Assembly (NCBI GenBank): GCA_012034595.1
Contig: JAAUPE010000048.1
Location: 1 to 45,594 of the forward strand
Reading direction: 5' to 3'
Length of the DNA: 45,594 bases
Source of the DNA: Calothrix sp. CSU_2_0
GTDB lineage: Bacteria > Cyanobacteriota > Cyanobacteriia > Cyanobacteriales > Nostocaceae
The notes under the pieces were generated by a model. It ran no database searches. It saw only the letters and a list, made by a program, of their open reading frames with translations, and was not told the DNA's origin. A program made the translations under genes and the position numbers. Below are positions 45,369-45,594 of the stretch, piece after piece; the first letter of the stretch is position 1; the number at the start of each line of letters is the position of its first letter.

Positions 45369-45465
45369 GATAAAGGCAATAGTTGATTTCGTTAACTGTA
45401 GAGTACCGTATTGCCTTATCAGAAAAATGGGTTTAAAACCCTGCGCTTCTAGCGCGGCTTTTTAT
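45369..45465 (+). ncRNA. candidate structured RNA ending in a terminator
   Basis: A 12-bp stem with one bulged A (GATAAAGGCAATA at 45369-45381 with TATTGCCTTATC at 45409-45420) encloses a 27-base loop. GGGTTTAAAACCC (45429-45441) follows, then a GC-rich hairpin CC-T-GCGC-TTCTA-GCGC-GG (45440-45457) and a short T-run. Stems plus an intrinsic-terminator-like end suggest a small RNA or a structured leader. I cannot assign a family; a mobile-element guide RNA or 5' leader of a gene beyond the edge are options. No promoter identified. Confidence 0.35.
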
Positions 45466-45594
45466 TATTTCTAAATATTAAAATAATTTTGGAGACATCA
45501 ATAGATATATAATTAGAATACGAATAAAATATATCCATTTTTGAAAATGGTTTCAGCATACCAAACTCAATTAATCCAAATAAAACTAACCGAG

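Larger units (their letters stand above)
44792..45594. other. right-edge spacer with repeats and a possible gene start
   Basis: No complete gene. It contains the inverted copy of the dispersed repeat (45269-45311), a candidate structured RNA (45369-45465), and an open frame beginning at the ATG at 45547 (MVSAYQTQLIQIK...) that runs off the window; it has no clear ribosome binding site. Confidence 0.5.

Overview
The window looks like chromosomal DNA of a filamentous, probably heterocyst-forming (Nostocales-type) cyanobacterium. Evidence: a high density of the HIP1 octamer GCGATCGC inside genes and spacers, low overall GC, short tandemly repeated sequences and palindromic repeats between genes, and lineage-typical genes (Cph1-type phytochrome with an Rcp1-like regulator, COP23 protein, SigG/SapG pair, cyanoexosortase B accessory protein, PEP-CTERM protein, Mo-nitrogenase C-terminal-like protein). 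No rRNA, tRNA, CRISPR array, transposase or phage gene was seen.

Layout. 1-3.4 kb: end of an unrecognised gene, then a compact cassette of two DUF488 genes and a dual-OB-like gene (with an in-frame amber codon), bracketed by diverged ~183-bp direct repeats. 3.8-5.9 kb: gamma-glutamylcyclotransferase-like gene and the ECF sigma factor/anti-sigma pair sigG-sapG. 6-13.3 kb: repeat-rich spacer, an L,D-transpeptidase, and an envelope/exopolysaccharide block (cyanoexosortase B accessory protein, Wza-like export protein with a doubled export domain, Wzc-like co-polymerase/ATPase). 13.5-19.7 kb, minus strand: two tandem rhomboid proteases, a MATE transporter, a pirin with a degraded metal site, an F420-reductase-like NADP-binding protein and an AraC regulator. 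20-25.1 kb: membrane protein, PBP4-type carboxypeptidase, second L,D-transpeptidase, and a zinc-ribbon pseudokinase fused to a membrane domain. 25.2-32.8 kb: flavodoxin-like protein, PEP-CTERM protein, Mo-nitro_C protein, cupin, creatininase-family hydrolase, ACT-malic enzyme, active Ser/Thr kinase with a PsbP-like C-terminus. 33-39.3 kb, minus strand: two overlapping unknown genes, two trypsin-like proteases (one with TPRs), COP23 protein, cysS. 39.4-44.8 kb: a His-rich CobW GTPase, then a light-signalling group on the minus strand: phytochrome, Rcp1-like regulator, receiver-histidine kinase. The last 0.8 kb holds no complete gene but has a candidate structured RNA.

A dominant observation is that eight loci lose their reading frame by exactly one missing base (left-edge fragment, both L,D-transpeptidases, pseudokinase, CobW, histidine kinase, Rcp1-like regulator, phytochrome), nearly all in A/T homopolymer runs, and conserved family sequence resumes in the next frame. 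Under-called homopolymers in the assembly are the simplest explanation, so these genes may be intact in the cell; real decay is the alternative.

The most plausible candidate for an undescribed system is the DUF488-DUF488-dual-OB cassette between the direct repeats. Second-tier candidates are the pseudokinase-membrane protein, the COP23/double-protease cluster with its overlapping unknown partners, and the possible structured RNA at the right edge.
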